The notes beneath the pieces are model-generated. The model was not told where the DNA came from. It searched no databases and saw nothing but the letters and a program-made list of their open reading frames with translations. DNA of 64,000 bases from Shewanella benthica KT99. Lineage in GTDB: Bacteria; Pseudomonadota; Gammaproteobacteria; Enterobacterales; Shewanellaceae. This document shows, piece after piece, positions 37,875 through 47,874 of the stretch (position 1 is its first letter; the number at the start of each line of letters is the position of its first letter). The DNA is taken from assembly GCF_000172075.1 (NCBI RefSeq), contig NZ_ABIC01000018.1, positions 1-64,000 on the forward strand, written 5' to 3'. Made by a program: the position numbers and the translations under genes.

Positions 37875-38670
37875 TCGTCTCTAACACCATAGGGATTCTC
37901 TTCGTCGCGGGGTGATTCATGATAAAGCCAAAGGCGGCTTGGCCAATATGACCTAATCCCAGCGATTCATGTCTGTCGACTCTGCTGTTCAGCGGCGTCT
38001 TACTGTCATTTAAGTGCATAGCCTTTAAGTATTTATCGCCTACAATATCATCGAACAGTTTAAAACTGTGTTGGCAGGCCTCTTCAGTGGTCAGATCATA
38101 GCCAGCGGCAAACATGTGACAGGTATCGAGACAGATCCCCACCCGTGTTTTGTCTTCGACACCTTGTATAATTTGCGCTAACTGCTCAAAACTGTGGCCT
38201 AAATTTGACCCTTGTCCCGCGGTATTTTCAATCACGGCTGTGACCTGGCTACTTCTCTCCAGTGCCATATTGATAGAGTCGCTGATACGAGATAAGCATT
38301 CATCTATCTCGATTTTTCTGAGATGGCTGCCGGGATGGAAGTTCAGTAGCGTCAGCCCCATCTGTTCACATCTTTGCATCTCTTCAAAGAATGCCAGTCT
38401 GGACTTCTCTAGTTGCTCTGCATCAGGATGCCCGAGGTTGATTAAGTAGCTGTCGTGGGGGAGTATCCCGTCACTGGATATATTGGCTGCTAAACAATTG
38501 CGTTTGAAGCTTTCTATCTGCTCTTGAGTTAATGGTGCCGCTTGCCATCGTCGTTGATTTTTGGTGAATAGTGCAAACGCGTTTGCACCTATTTTCTTTG
38601 CATTGATAGGCGCATTTTGTATGCCACCTGCGGCACTCACATGAGCACCAATCCATCTTAACTCTGTCAT
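37813..38670 (-). CDS. nfo: Endonuclease IV
   Basis: Zinc-dependent AP endonuclease of base excision repair. From the ATG at 38670 the protein (285 residues) begins [20 protein letters not shown] and shows [76 protein letters not shown] and ETIN, which carry the nine conserved metal ligands. Two upstream in-frame ATGs (38688, 38721) are possible but give a non-family extension. Confidence 0.95.
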   Translation of the reverse strand: MTELRWIGAHVSAAGGIQNAPINAKKIGANAFALFTKNQRRWQAAPLTQEQIESFKRNCLAANISSDGILPHDSYLINLGHPDAEQLEKSRLAFFEEMQRCEQMGLTLLNFHPGSHLRKIEIDECLSRISDSINMALERSSQVTAVIENTAGQGSNLGHSFEQLAQIIQGVEDKTRVGICLDTCHMFAAGYDLTTEEACQHSFKLFDDIVGDKYLKAMHLNDSKTPLNSRVDRHESLGLGHIGQAAFGFIMNHPATKRIPMVLETINADIWPQEINWLRSLSHNV

Positions 38671-38876
38671 TAACTCGGGCCTTTTCATTGAGCAGAAAGA
38701 ATTAGTTACAAGCTTTGTCACTAATATTGTCGCGAATTATCCAAGTTTTACTATGCTTTATTTAATTCTGCTATTTGAATTATATTCATAATATTGAAGC
38801 AGCGATAACTTCACGGATGATAGGGAACGGACTCTACAGTGTTTAAAGAATTCTCTCAAACCGATATTAATCCCTT

Positions 38877-40850
38877 TTGGCCGAACTAGGAAAACTACAA
38901 GCAAATTTTATCAATGGCGCAGACGTACTCCTGCCCCTGTGCCGCATATTAGCGGACGTTAGCCAATCTCAAGCGGTAATGATTATTCCTAAAGACACAC
39001 TGGACAGCGACGATATGCCCGCTTCTGCCACATGTTGGTGTCGAGATCCCGTTCGCTATTTAACCCTATGGAAAGAAGCTAAGGCTTGGCCGTTTTCCAA
39101 TCTGGAACCGATAGTTCATCGTTGGCAGTCTTTCGTTATCTGGCCAGCAAAGCGAGTCAATATACAGATATTTTTTCATTCATCCAGCGATCAATGGTTG
39201 GCATTTCTATTAGGCTCAAGCGATCTTTTGTCGGATATTATCATGGGGATGTTGCTACAACATACTCTTGAGTGGCAAGACAGAGGCGTTCATTGTGTAG
39301 ATAGTGAGCTGTTCCAATCTATAGTCAGTAACAGTGAATACCTGATTTTAGTCGCTAGCCGCTCCCCATTTGGAGTGCCGAGTATCATGTACGCCAATGC
39401 GGCGGCGACCAGTATCAGTCATTACCCACGTAGCCAGCTTATAGGCAAACCCATCACACTGTTATTTCAAGAGGAGCTGAATCAATCCGCAGCAGGTGGT
39501 CGAGAGAATGATCTGCTACAAGCGATTAATTCGCGACGAGAGTTTGATGGAGAGCTCATCTGCAGTAAGGCCGATAACGAAACTGCTGTGTTACATATGC
39601 ATCTGGTCGCATTGGAGGAGCACAGTGAACATGGCAGCTTGTTTGCGCTTGTTGGCAGAGATATTACCGAGCATAAGCAACTTCAGCAGATCATGGCGCG
39701 CACCCAAAAAATGCAGGCCATGGGACAGCTAGTCGGTGGTATTGCTCATGATTTTAATAATATTCTCGGAGTATTGAAGGGCAACTTGGAATTAATGCAG
39801 CTTAAAACCCGTGAAGAGAAAATTGCCCGTTATCTTGCCACTGCCTTTAAAGCATGCCAAAGAGGGACAGACCTGACCAGGCGTCTACTGCAGTTTTCCA
39901 GGCAGGAACAATTCAGTGCCAACCTGTATCAGGTCAATGATGTTATTGAAGGTATCGAGGAGCTGATAGGTAAATCTTTAACTACGCAGGTCAGTCTTAT
40001 ATTAGAGCCCGGGCAAGAACTTGATGAAATTCTTGTCGATCGTGGCGATCTGGAGGATGCGTTATTAAATCTTGTCTTAAATGCAAGAGATGCCATGGGA
40101 GGTGAAGGAAAGATAATCATACGTAGCGGTATAGAGTCCCTGGCGGGATTTCTGCCAGGCTTATGTGGTCGCCCTATGGTGGAAACTGGCCGATACATCA
40201 CAGTGTCTGTATTAGATACTGGCTCTGGCATTGCTCCCCATCTATTAGACAAAATCTTCGAACCTTTCTTCACCACTAAAGACAAGAGCGATGGTACCGG
40301 ACTCGGCCTCTCTATGGTTTATGGTTTTGTGAAACGATCTAATGGCTATATGAGTGTCATTAAGTCGGATAGTTCTGGTACTGAATTTAGGCTCTGGTTC
40401 CCTGTGGCCAAACAGAAGGTGCGGCAAGTGCAAAGTGTGGTTGAGAGGCACGAGGCGCCTAAGGTATCTCAGAGTCTTAAAGTCTTGATTGTCGATGATG
40501 AAGTGGACTTGTTGAATGTCTTACAAGAGTATTGTGAGATCTTGGGTATGGAAGTTGAAGCATATTCAGACCCTTTAGTGGTAAGGGAAAAATATAAAGC
40601 AGGGCTTAATGGCATTGATTTATTGATCACCGATGTACTTATGCCTGGCGGAATTAATGGTTATGAGTTGGCCAAGGAGCTCTGTGCTAAGGAAAATATT
40701 TTGGTACTGCTTATCTCTGGGTTTATTGGTGATATAGGGTTAACCAGTAACGAGGATATGCCCTATCAGGTGTTGCATAAACCTTTCGCTATCGATGGTT
40801 TGGTGGGAGCACTGCAACAGCTTGGTATTCACTTTTCACAGCAGAGATAG
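38877..40850 (+). CDS. Hybrid sensor histidine kinase (PAS-HisKA-HATPase-REC)
   Basis: About 657 residues: an unassigned N-terminal region (1-140), a PAS domain (about 145-265), a HisKA dimerisation domain with the phosphorylated His291 in GGIAHDFNN, a HATPase domain (about 390-510, with N-box LNARDAMG, DTGSGI and DGTGLGL), and a receiver domain (533-650) with VDDE and phospho-acceptor Asp586 (TDVLMPGG). No membrane segment is apparent, so it is probably cytoplasmic. The start is uncertain: the frame opens with a TTG at 38877 without a binding site, and a GTG at 38840 in another frame reads into a stop at 38889. It is followed by a response regulator gene. Confidence 0.85.
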   Translation: MAELGKLQANFINGADVLLPLCRILADVSQSQAVMIIPKDTLDSDDMPASATCWCRDPVRYLTLWKEAKAWPFSNLEPIVHRWQSFVIWPAKRVNIQIFFHSSSDQWLAFLLGSSDLLSDIIMGMLLQHTLEWQDRGVHCVDSELFQSIVSNSEYLILVASRSPFGVPSIMYANAAATSISHYPRSQLIGKPITLLFQEELNQSAAGGRENDLLQAINSRREFDGELICSKADNETAVLHMHLVALEEHSEHGSLFALVGRDITEHKQLQQIMARTQKMQAMGQLVGGIAHDFNNILGVLKGNLELMQLKTREEKIARYLATAFKACQRGTDLTRRLLQFSRQEQFSANLYQVNDVIEGIEELIGKSLTTQVSLILEPGQELDEILVDRGDLEDALLNLVLNARDAMGGEGKIIIRSGIESLAGFLPGLCGRPMVETGRYITVSVLDTGSGIAPHLLDKIFEPFFTTKDKSDGTGLGLSMVYGFVKRSNGYMSVIKSDSSGTEFRLWFPVAKQKVRQVQSVVERHEAPKVSQSLKVLIVDDEVDLLNVLQEYCEILGMEVEAYSDPLVVREKYKAGLNGIDLLITDVLMPGGINGYELAKELCAKENILVLLISGFIGDIGLTSNEDMPYQVLHKPFAIDGLVGALQQLGIHFSQQR

Positions 40851-40994
40851 AATGAGTTCAATACATGATGCTGCTGGGGGCATTGAGTCCATTTAGATCT
40901 AACACTAGGGTGTCATAGGTATGAATCAAGTTAGTGTTAATCGTTTTGACGTCATTTCAACGTACATTGGCTGCTATTCGAGAGGCATTTTGTG

Positions 40995-42092
40995 ATGGAA
41001 GAGATATTCGTATGGATCGTTGATGATGATGAAGATTATTGTGAGCTGATTGAGGAAGTGCTTAATGATCATTATCGGGTCACAGTGTTTCATGAGGCGA
41101 GTACATATCGCGAATCTTTAATTGATAGCACCCCCGACCTTGTGTTAATGGACATCAATTTGCCTGATGTGAGTGGTATCGAACTCTGTCGGGAACTCAC
41201 AGAGTCAGGCAAAGACAGTGCGGTGATCTTTGTCTCTGGCATGAATACCTTAGAGGAGAGGCTGAGAGCCTATGACGTCAGTGCCGTGGATTTTATTGCC
41301 AAACCTTTTGAGATAAAAGAACTACTGGCAAAAGTTCAGGCTGTGGCTTCCTATCAGTCAAAGAGGCGTTCACTTGTTCAGTCAGAATCTATGTCGAGGA
41401 ATATGGCGTTTCAGTCGATGACAGAATCGTCTCAATATGGCGCCGTGTTACAGTTTTTTAGGCAATGTTTCTTATGCCAAGATTTTCAGAGTCTGGCCGA
41501 TGCCTTCTTTGACTTGATGCAACAACTTAATCTTAATACCTGTCTAGAGATAAGAGATGATGAGGTGCATTACTTTGCCCCTCAGCATGCTGATATCAGT
41601 CCGATAGAGGCAAATATACTCGAGCTACTGGATAAGCACGGGCGTTTATATGATTTTGGCAGCCGCACCATCTGTAATGATAAGCATGTTTCCTTCTTGA
41701 TAAAAAATATGCCGGTGGATGATGAAGTCCTCTATGGACGGCTTCGGGACATCATTGCCGTTATTGTCGAGGGGTTGGAGGCCAGAGTGATGGATATAGG
41801 TCGTCAACAGACACTTCAGCATGTATTTGTGGAGATACAAGCCTTGCTTGGTAAGATTAACGGCGCAATCTTAGAACATGATGAGAAGTTCAGTGCAGCA
41901 TTAACAGGAATGACCACAGAGATCCGTAGTAGTTTCCATATACTTGATATGACTGAGGAGCAGGAACATTATTTTGCCTCCTTGCTAGAGCGAAACTTAA
42001 AGGAAGCCAATTCGGCTGGAGATGCCTTCTATCGTTTACAGGGCTCATTAAATACGGTGAAAAATTTTGTTGAATCCAGTGTTGCCTCATAG
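40995..42092 (+). CDS. Response regulator with uncharacterised C-terminal domain
   Basis: 365 residues. The N-terminal receiver domain (1-125) has WIVDDDEDY, phospho-acceptor Asp53 in LMDINLPD, FVSG and AKPFE. The remaining 240 residues contain no recognisable DNA-binding, GGDEF, EAL or HD domain; they look mostly helical, with a long helical stretch at the end (about 270-360). The ATG at 40995 is one codon behind a GTG. It lies 145 bases after the hybrid kinase, its probable partner. Confidence 0.82.
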   Translation: MEEIFVWIVDDDEDYCELIEEVLNDHYRVTVFHEASTYRESLIDSTPDLVLMDINLPDVSGIELCRELTESGKDSAVIFVSGMNTLEERLRAYDVSAVDFIAKPFEIKELLAKVQAVASYQSKRRSLVQSESMSRNMAFQSMTESSQYGAVLQFFRQCFLCQDFQSLADAFFDLMQQLNLNTCLEIRDDEVHYFAPQHADISPIEANILELLDKHGRLYDFGSRTICNDKHVSFLIKNMPVDDEVLYGRLRDIIAVIVEGLEARVMDIGRQQTLQHVFVEIQALLGKINGAILEHDEKFSAALTGMTTEIRSSFHILDMTEEQEHYFASLLERNLKEANSAGDAFYRLQGSLNTVKNFVESSVAS

Positions 42093-42236
42093 ATAAATAA
42101 TAATGACCTTTGATTTAATTAATTTAAATAGTTCCTGTTTCATTGATCTTAATCAGAACGCCTTAATAATTACCTTTGATATATTGGGTATTATTTCATC
42201 TGTTTACTAGTATTGTATATATAAGGTATTCGGATT

Positions 42237-42785
42237 ATGGAGACAACTATGCTTGCAAGGCTTAATCATGATCATAAGCATATCGCGATATTACTCAATA
42301 TTCTGAAGGTTAAACACAACAGATTAGCTCAAGGGGAAGCGGTTAACTTTAATCTTATCAGAGATGTTGTTGAGTATATGCAGAGTTATGCCGAGCATAG
42401 CCATCACCCTTTAGAAGATATTATTTATAGTTACTATCTAAAGAAAACAGCTCAGACAGGGACTAAAAAGTTGGCTGAGCAACACCAAGGCTTGGTTGAT
42501 GCCTCGGCTTCTTTAATGGCATCATTAAATCTCATATTAAGTGATGTCGTGGTATCTAGAGAGCAGCTTGTATTGGATCTTAAGGCATATGTTATCTTGC
42601 AAGAAGATCATATGTTGTTTGAAGAGAGAGACATATTTCCTCGATGGGCGGAGGTGATAGATCAAACTGATTGGCAGGAGATACAAGCACTATGCTCACT
42701 GAAACTCATCGATGATCCGCTCTTTAGTGATAATGACAATGCAGTATTTGAGGAGTTAAGAGATTACATCACTAGGGATGAGTAG
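42237..42785 (+). CDS. Hemerythrin-like HHE-domain protein
   Basis: 182-residue all-helical protein with the di-iron pattern: LNHDHKHIAILL near the N terminus, YAEHSHHPLEDIIY (about 51-64), LAEQHQGL, and LQEDHMLFEERDIFP. The family binds O2, NO or iron. ATG 42237 is used; an ATG at 42249 has GGAG 6 bases upstream and may be the true start, giving MLARLNHDHKHI. It follows the kinase and response regulator genes in the same direction, so it may be a sensor partner or a regulated target. Confidence 0.85.
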   Translation: METTMLARLNHDHKHIAILLNILKVKHNRLAQGEAVNFNLIRDVVEYMQSYAEHSHHPLEDIIYSYYLKKTAQTGTKKLAEQHQGLVDASASLMASLNLILSDVVVSREQLVLDLKAYVILQEDHMLFEERDIFPRWAEVIDQTDWQEIQALCSLKLIDDPLFSDNDNAVFEELRDYITRDE

Positions 42786-42852
42786 ACACTTAAGCGCTTA
42801 GCTTTAAGTTCTAAGTTATGAGCGTTAAGTTCCTAGTGCCTAGGTTCTGACC

Positions 42853-43074
42853 TAAGTGTTCCAGACACAAAGTAAATTTCTACCCATCCATGGGGAATTT
42901 ACATAAGTGTTCCAGACACAAAGTAAATTTCTACCCATCCATGGGGAATTTACATAAGTGTTCCAGACACAAAGTAAATTTCTACCCATCCATGGGAAAT
43001 TTACATAAGTGTTCCAGACACAAAGTAAATTTCTACCCATCCATGGGAAATTTACATAAGTGTTCCAGACACAA
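42853..43074. repeat. 51-bp tandem repeat array
   Basis: Four complete 51-base units and a partial fifth, starting at 42853, 42904, 42955, 43006 and 43057. Each unit begins TAAGTGTTCCAGACACAAAG and contains CCCATCCATGGG and AAATT...AATTT, which can form a hairpin. Units 1-2 differ from 3-4 by one base (GGGGAA against GGGAAA). As 51 is a multiple of three, frames stay open on both strands, giving 17-residue peptide repeats that are probably not real proteins. Confidence 0.92.
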
Positions 43075-43099
43075 AAAAGAGCGAAAATGCGCTCTTCTT
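43073..43099. terminator. Hairpin terminator
   Basis: AAGAGCG-AAAATG-CGCTCTT, with A-run on the left and T-rich sequence on the right, between the tandem array and the DUF3545-type gene. Confidence 0.65.
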
Positions 43100-43110
43100 A
43101 TGTGATGATT

Positions 43111-43296
43111 TTACATCAGGAGGTTGTCTAATTCACCATCGAAGTTGTTATCTATATTTTGCAGCTCTTTGAGTAGACGGTGCCTCTCTTGCAGTGCCTC
43201 GATTTCACGCCATTTGCGTTTCTTGTTGGAGCTTCTCGAGCGGCTTGGTCTTTCTATCACTGTATCTAGCGCACTACCATAATCGAGTCGATTCAT
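43111..43296 (-). CDS. DUF3545-type small protein
   Basis: 61 residues, highly charged and probably helical: MNRLDYGSALDTVIERPSRS, a basic segment KKRKWREIEALQERHRLLKEL, and an acidic end. It resembles the short DUF3545 proteins of Shewanella and Vibrio; function unknown. A perfect AGGAGG lies 6 bases before the ATG. Confidence 0.75.
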   Translation of the reverse strand: MNRLDYGSALDTVIERPSRSRSSNKKRKWREIEALQERHRLLKELQNIDNNFDGELDNLLM

Positions 43297-43476
43297 GGTG
43301 ACCTCCTGTTGTTGTATTTCTATTCAATCAAATAAATACCACACTTTTAAAATAGTGTGCAACATAAATGTTTCATTTATGTTAGCTGGCGGTGAGGGTT
43401 TTATGACGTGAAAGGTGATTATTTTGCGTTAACTACAAAGAATATTTACAATATTTAGAGGTATAAACTACGGAAT

Positions 43477-43505
43477 AAAAAAAGCCAGTGTAAACTGGCT
43501 TTTTT
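43477..43505. terminator. pgi terminator
   Basis: AAAAAGCCAGT-GTAA-ACTGGCTTTTT: perfect stem with A-run and T-run, usable in both directions. Confidence 0.88.
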
Positions 43506-43530
43506 ATCATCAGAGGATTTTCAGAGTGTT

Positions 43531-45168
43531 CTAGATTGACTCTTGCCTGAACATATTGATCAGGCCATTAGTTGAGCTGTCCAGCTCACTTGCATCTTGC
43601 TCTGCTCCGAGTCTGGCTAAAACATCATTGCCTAATGTTTTACCTAGCTCGACGCCCCATTGATCGAATGAGTTGATGTTCCAAATTGCGCCCTGAACGA
43701 AGGTTCTGTGTTCATAGAGTGCGATGAGGGAACCAAGAGTTCCAGGTGTTAGCTTATCCATTAAGATGGTATTGCTTGGCTTGTTACCTTGCATCTCTTT
43801 ATGCTTGGCTAGGGTGCTCTTTTCATCGATTGAGAGGTCACTGCCTTCAAGTTCAGCTAAGGCTTCTTCATAAGAGCGCCCTTGCATCAGTGCTTGGGTT
43901 TGAGCAAAACAGTTTGATGCGAGTTGGATATGATGCTCTCCTAAGGGGTTATGGCTCTTGAGAGGCATAATAAAGTCGGCAGGAATGAGCGCCGTACCTT
44001 GATGCAATAACTGATGATAGGCGTGTTGACCGTTAGTGCCTTCGCCGCCCCAGATAACCGGCCCAGTGCTGAAATCGACGTGAGTGCCATCTAAGGTGAC
44101 AGACTTACCATTACTCTCCATGTCTAGCTGCTGGAAATAGGCTGGAAGTCCTCTCAGATAATGATCATAGGTCAATACCACATGGGACTGAGCATTATGG
44201 AAGTTACCGTACAGTAGTGAAAATAGTCCCATAATTACCGGCATATTTTCTGATAGCGGCGTGTTGGCAAAATGCTTATCCATCTCATGAGCACCATCAA
44301 GCAGTTCACGGAAGTTATCCATGCCTATCATTAATGCTATGGGCAAGCCTATGGCTGACCAGAGTGAATAACGACCGCCAACCCAATCCCACATAGGGAA
44401 GATATTATCGGCATCGATACCGAACTCTGTCGCTTTGGCTACATTGGAGGTGACAGCAACAAAATGCTGAGCGATATCTTCCTGACTCGCCCCATTGCTC
44501 ATAAACCACTCTTTAGCACTTAAGGTGTTAGTCAAGGTTTCTTGAGTAGCGAACGACTTAGATGACATGATAAACAAAGTCGTTTCTGCATCGAGAGGTT
44601 TAAGCTTCTCGGTGATGGACGTGCCATCGACATTACCAACGAAGTGGCAATTGAGCGCTTTATTCCAATAAGGTCTGAGCGCTTGAGACACTATCTTAGG
44701 GCCTAAGAAGGACCCGCCGATACCGATACTGACGATATCTGTGATCGACTTGCCAGTGTAGCCTTTCCAGCTTCCGGAAGTGATTGCAGTGACAAATGTC
44801 GCCATTTGAGCTTGAGTCTGCTGAACTTCTTCGACGATATTTGTACCGTCTAGCATTATTTTTTGTTCAGGCTTTGCGCGCAGTGCGGTATGTAGCACCG
44901 CACGTTTTTCGGTGGTGTTGATCACGTCACCGCCAAACATAGCCTTGATTTTAGCCGCTAGCTTAGTCTCGTCTGCAAGCTTGAATAGTAGAGATAAGGT
45001 CTCATTATTAGCCCTGTTTTTGGAATAATCCAAAAACAGGCCACAAGCCGATGTCGACATAGTGTCGAACCTGAGTTTATCTTCTGCAAAAAGCACTCTC
45101 ATATGAGGCAAGTTCTTGGTATGCGCCTTTAGCTCATTCCAAGTCTGACTCTGGGTTAGCTCAGTCAT
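43531..45168 (-). CDS. pgi: Glucose-6-phosphate isomerase
   Basis: Interconverts glucose 6-phosphate and fructose 6-phosphate. The 545 residues show [28 protein letters not shown], the signature [24 protein letters not shown] and the C-terminal [10 protein letters not shown] with the conserved lysine. It lies 13 bases behind tal in the same direction, so the two form an operon linking the pentose phosphate pathway to glycolysis. Confidence 0.97.
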   Translation of the reverse strand: MTELTQSQTWNELKAHTKNLPHMRVLFAEDKLRFDTMSTSACGLFLDYSKNRANNETLSLLFKLADETKLAAKIKAMFGGDVINTTEKRAVLHTALRAKPEQKIMLDGTNIVEEVQQTQAQMATFVTAITSGSWKGYTGKSITDIVSIGIGGSFLGPKIVSQALRPYWNKALNCHFVGNVDGTSITEKLKPLDAETTLFIMSSKSFATQETLTNTLSAKEWFMSNGASQEDIAQHFVAVTSNVAKATEFGIDADNIFPMWDWVGGRYSLWSAIGLPIALMIGMDNFRELLDGAHEMDKHFANTPLSENMPVIMGLFSLLYGNFHNAQSHVVLTYDHYLRGLPAYFQQLDMESNGKSVTLDGTHVDFSTGPVIWGGEGTNGQHAYHQLLHQGTALIPADFIMPLKSHNPLGEHHIQLASNCFAQTQALMQGRSYEEALAELEGSDLSIDEKSTLAKHKEMQGNKPSNTILMDKLTPGTLGSLIALYEHRTFVQGAIWNINSFDQWGVELGKTLGNDVLARLGAEQDASELDSSTNGLINMFRQESI

Positions 45169-45181
45169 CCTGTCTTACTCC

Positions 45182-46138
45182 TTAAGAGGCCAGTTTCTCT
45201 TTCAGCATCACTTCGAGCTTATCTTGGTCGATAGCGAAGTTTCTAATGCCTTCGGCAAGTTTTTGAACTGCCATAGGATCTTCGTTAAACTCCCAGCGGA
45301 ATTGTGCCTCTGTTAGTGGCTCACCTGGTGTAACTGATGGCTCAACAGGAACAAGTTTACGCACCACCTGAGCCTGTGAATTAGCCATATCTTCGAGCAG
45401 TGCAGGACCTATTGTTAGGCGGTCACAGCCCGCAAGCTCGAGGATTTCACCTGTGTTGCGGAAGCTGGCGCCCATGACGACGGTGTTGAAGCCATGGCTT
45501 TTGTAATAGTTGTAGATCTCGGTAACTGAAACAACACCTGGGTCTTCACTAGCACTGTAGTCCAGACCGGTGTCTTTCTTATACCAATCTAAGATTCTGC
45601 CGACAAACGGAGAGATAAGGTAAACACCGGCTTCAGCACAAGCACGGGCCTGAGCAAAGCAGAATAGTAGCGTTAGATTACAGTTAATGCCTTCTTGCTC
45701 TAGCTGCTTAGCGGCGCATATGCCTTCCCACGTGGAAGCTAGCTTGATCAAAATTCGTGACTTATCTATGCCAGCTTCTTGATACAGTCTAATCAGCTTA
45801 TGGGCTTTTTCGATCGAACCGGCTTGGTCGAAAGAGAGTCTTGCGTCAACTTCAGTGGAGATACGACCAGGAACGATCTTTAAGATCTCTACACCAATAT
45901 TGACCGCAAGCTTGTCACCCGCATCTTCGAGCTGTTGCTCAATTACATCACTTTGTGATTTAGCCCAAGTGATAGCGTTGTCGATTAGATGGCCATAATC
46001 TGGGATCTGGGCTGCTTTTAATATGAGAGACGGGTTAGTCGTCGCATCTTGTGGTTGGTAACGCTTGATGGCCTCAATGTCACCGGTATCGGCGACTATG
46101 GTGGTAAAAGATTTTAATTGCTCGAGTGTATTAGCCAT
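45182..46138 (-). CDS. tal: Transaldolase
   Basis: Pentose phosphate pathway enzyme transferring a dihydroxyacetone unit. The 318 residues contain [13 protein letters not shown] (31-43), the Schiff-base Lys132 in [13 protein letters not shown] (same number as in E. coli TalB) and [18 protein letters not shown]. It is the first gene of the tal-pgi pair. Confidence 0.97.
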   Translation of the reverse strand: MANTLEQLKSFTTIVADTGDIEAIKRYQPQDATTNPSLILKAAQIPDYGHLIDNAITWAKSQSDVIEQQLEDAGDKLAVNIGVEILKIVPGRISTEVDARLSFDQAGSIEKAHKLIRLYQEAGIDKSRILIKLASTWEGICAAKQLEQEGINCNLTLLFCFAQARACAEAGVYLISPFVGRILDWYKKDTGLDYSASEDPGVVSVTEIYNYYKSHGFNTVVMGASFRNTGEILELAGCDRLTIGPALLEDMANSQAQVVRKLVPVEPSVTPGEPLTEAQFRWEFNEDPMAVQKLAEGIRNFAIDQDKLEVMLKEKLAS

Positions 46139-46463
46139 AAAAATAACATCCTTCTTAAGAAGCAGCTTAAGGTTTGTGATTGTTTGAGAGTATTAGAAGC
46201 GATTTTGATGATATTTCCAACCGTAAATGAAAAAAAATTACAGTAAAGTTGTAAAGTATCAGTAAAAGCGCTTGTTACTCGCCCATTTACGCTAAATGTT
46301 AGTCAAAAATAGGTAGCTGAGAGTATAGCGTGCCAGTTGATTTTGAGTATAGATAAAATCCAGCTTTAGTATTACAACATGATTAAACTTTAGATAAAAA
46401 TGAGTGAAACATTCGAATTGTTACAGACTGGTATCAATTGCATTTAGGCTGTTCTAGCATCAT
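46139..46463. other. tal upstream region
   Basis: AT-rich gap of about 320 bases. It should hold the tal promoter on the minus strand; no other feature was seen. Confidence 0.4.
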
Positions 46464-46493
46464 AAAAAATCGCTGGACCAGGCAGCGATTTTT
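46464..46493 (-). terminator. Terminator of the OmpA-family gene
   Basis: On the minus strand AAAAATCGCTG-CCTGGTC-CAGCGATTTTTT: perfect stem and T-run, 23 bases behind the stop codon. Confidence 0.88.
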
Positions 46494-46515
46494 ATGTATC
46501 GGCAAGAGAGAGTGA

Positions 46516-47616
46516 TTACTTGATCAGTGCTTCTCTTTTCACGCCAGTGACATGAGCTTCGATACGACGGTTAGCCTTGTTTGCTTCGGCGCTGTTACCT
46601 TGGATAACAGCTTGTGTGATACCGAAACCTTTAGCTTCTACGCGATCTTGGCTAATGCCATATTTCTCGACAAGAATCTTAGCAACGGCTTTCGCACGCT
46701 TGTCTGATAAGGCCATGTTGTAGTCGGCTTTACCTACATCTGAAGCGTGACCCGAGATCAACACTGTCGATTCAGGCTTCTTATTCATGTAAGTAGCCAG
46801 CTTCTCAATGTGCGCGAAAGACTCAGTCTTTACCACTGAAGAGTTATTAGCAAACTGGATAGAACCCAGATCGCGTTGCTCGGTAGTTTCTGTGTAGATA
46901 GTACAACCCTTCGCATCAACCTTATGATTGGCAGCAGTGTCTGGACACTGATCCATATCATCGGTGACGCCATCGTTATCAGAGTCGACAACAACAGCGG
47001 CAACAATTGGTGCAACAACAGCAGCTGGAGTACCGAAACGGTAGCTAAGCTCTAGGCCCCAGTAGTTGCTTTCCATAGCAAGTGTGTTCCACTTGTCTTC
47101 ATCTAAGTTTTCGTAACGACGATACTTGGCCTGAAGTTTCAAGTTCTCGGTGATGTTATAACCAATACCTGTGCCAATGTAAGGTGCAATACCGCTGTCA
47201 CTGTAATACTCACTGCCATATTCTTTATTGTTCGACAGTGTGTAATTCATCGCGCCGGCTTCAGCCGATAGGCTCCAGCGGTTAGCGATTGGCCAGAAAC
47301 CTACGACTCCCAAGCTCAAGCCTTTAGCGCCAACATCATTCATCTTATTGGCGTAATCTACCCACTCGGCACGACCAAGATCGCGATAGCCTAGTTCAAC
47401 AGCGAAATAGTCGTTAAAAAGGTAACCAGCAAACACATCCCATGCGTAAGGATCATCTTTACCACAGCTCTTCATGGTCTTCATGTCGCAGTTTGGCTCG
47501 TAATTATTTACGCCAAGACCGCCGCCGACATACCAGGGAGTGAGTTCTTGAGCCGCGTTAGCAGCGAAAGGGAGCATTGAAGTCAGCAGAATAGCTTTCA
47601 ATGTATTGTTCATCAT
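46516..47616 (-). CDS. OmpA-family outer-membrane protein
   Basis: 366 residues: signal peptide (MMNNTLKAILLTSMLPFAANA), an OmpA-type eight-stranded barrel (WYVGGGLGVNNY ... LELSYRFG), a calcium-binding thrombospondin type 3-like linker (DSDNDGVTDDMDQCPDT), and a C-terminal OmpA peptidoglycan-binding domain (VLISGHASDVGKADYNMALSDKRA split over the motif, RVEAKGFG, NRRIEAHV). AGGA lies 6 bases before the first of two adjacent ATGs (47616). An FNR/CRP-like site lies about 150 bases upstream. Confidence 0.92.
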   Translation of the reverse strand: MMNNTLKAILLTSMLPFAANAAQELTPWYVGGGLGVNNYEPNCDMKTMKSCGKDDPYAWDVFAGYLFNDYFAVELGYRDLGRAEWVDYANKMNDVGAKGLSLGVVGFWPIANRWSLSAEAGAMNYTLSNNKEYGSEYYSDSGIAPYIGTGIGYNITENLKLQAKYRRYENLDEDKWNTLAMESNYWGLELSYRFGTPAAVVAPIVAAVVVDSDNDGVTDDMDQCPDTAANHKVDAKGCTIYTETTEQRDLGSIQFANNSSVVKTESFAHIEKLATYMNKKPESTVLISGHASDVGKADYNMALSDKRAKAVAKILVEKYGISQDRVEAKGFGITQAVIQGNSAEANKANRRIEAHVTGVKREALIK

Positions 47617-47760
47617 TTTAAATCCTTTGTTATTTATCTTTCCCCAATGCTGTTTCACTCGTTGGTGAAACACCGCCAGCACCTTGATAGGGGATTTCTT
47701 TGGTTTAATCAGCTAGCTGACGCTATTATCTACGGCTTTATGATTAATTTACAATGTAAA

Positions 47761-47776
47761 TGTGATTTAAATCATT
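47761..47776. promoter_or_regulatory. FNR/CRP-like site upstream of the OmpA-family gene
   Basis: TGTGATTTAAATCATT contains TGAT-TTAA-ATCA, 8 of 10 matches to the FNR consensus TTGAT-N4-ATCAA, and a CRP left half. Position and gene assignment are inferred. Confidence 0.4.
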
Positions 47777-47797
47777 ACCTTTATCGTTTTTAAGCAT

Positions 47798-47826
47798 AAA
47801 AAAAGTGCATTCTAAAAGAATGCACT
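47798..47826 (-). terminator. Phosphoketolase gene terminator
   Basis: On the minus strand AGTGCATTCT-TTT-AGAATGCACT followed by T-run: perfect 10-bp stem, about 50 bases behind the stop. Confidence 0.88.
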
Positions 47827-47874
47827 CAGTGATGTTATCAAGGTGTTTTCACCTTGTTGGTTTAATGACGATTA

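Noticed and set aside
42853..43074. CRISPR array
   Set aside because: All of the 51-base unit is repeated; there are no variable spacers and no cas genes nearby.
42852..43105. Overlapping small proteins on both strands within the 51-bp array (17-residue repeats)
   Set aside because: The frames exist only because the unit length is a multiple of three. There is no binding site or recognisable domain, and two opposite proteins in the same repeat are implausible.
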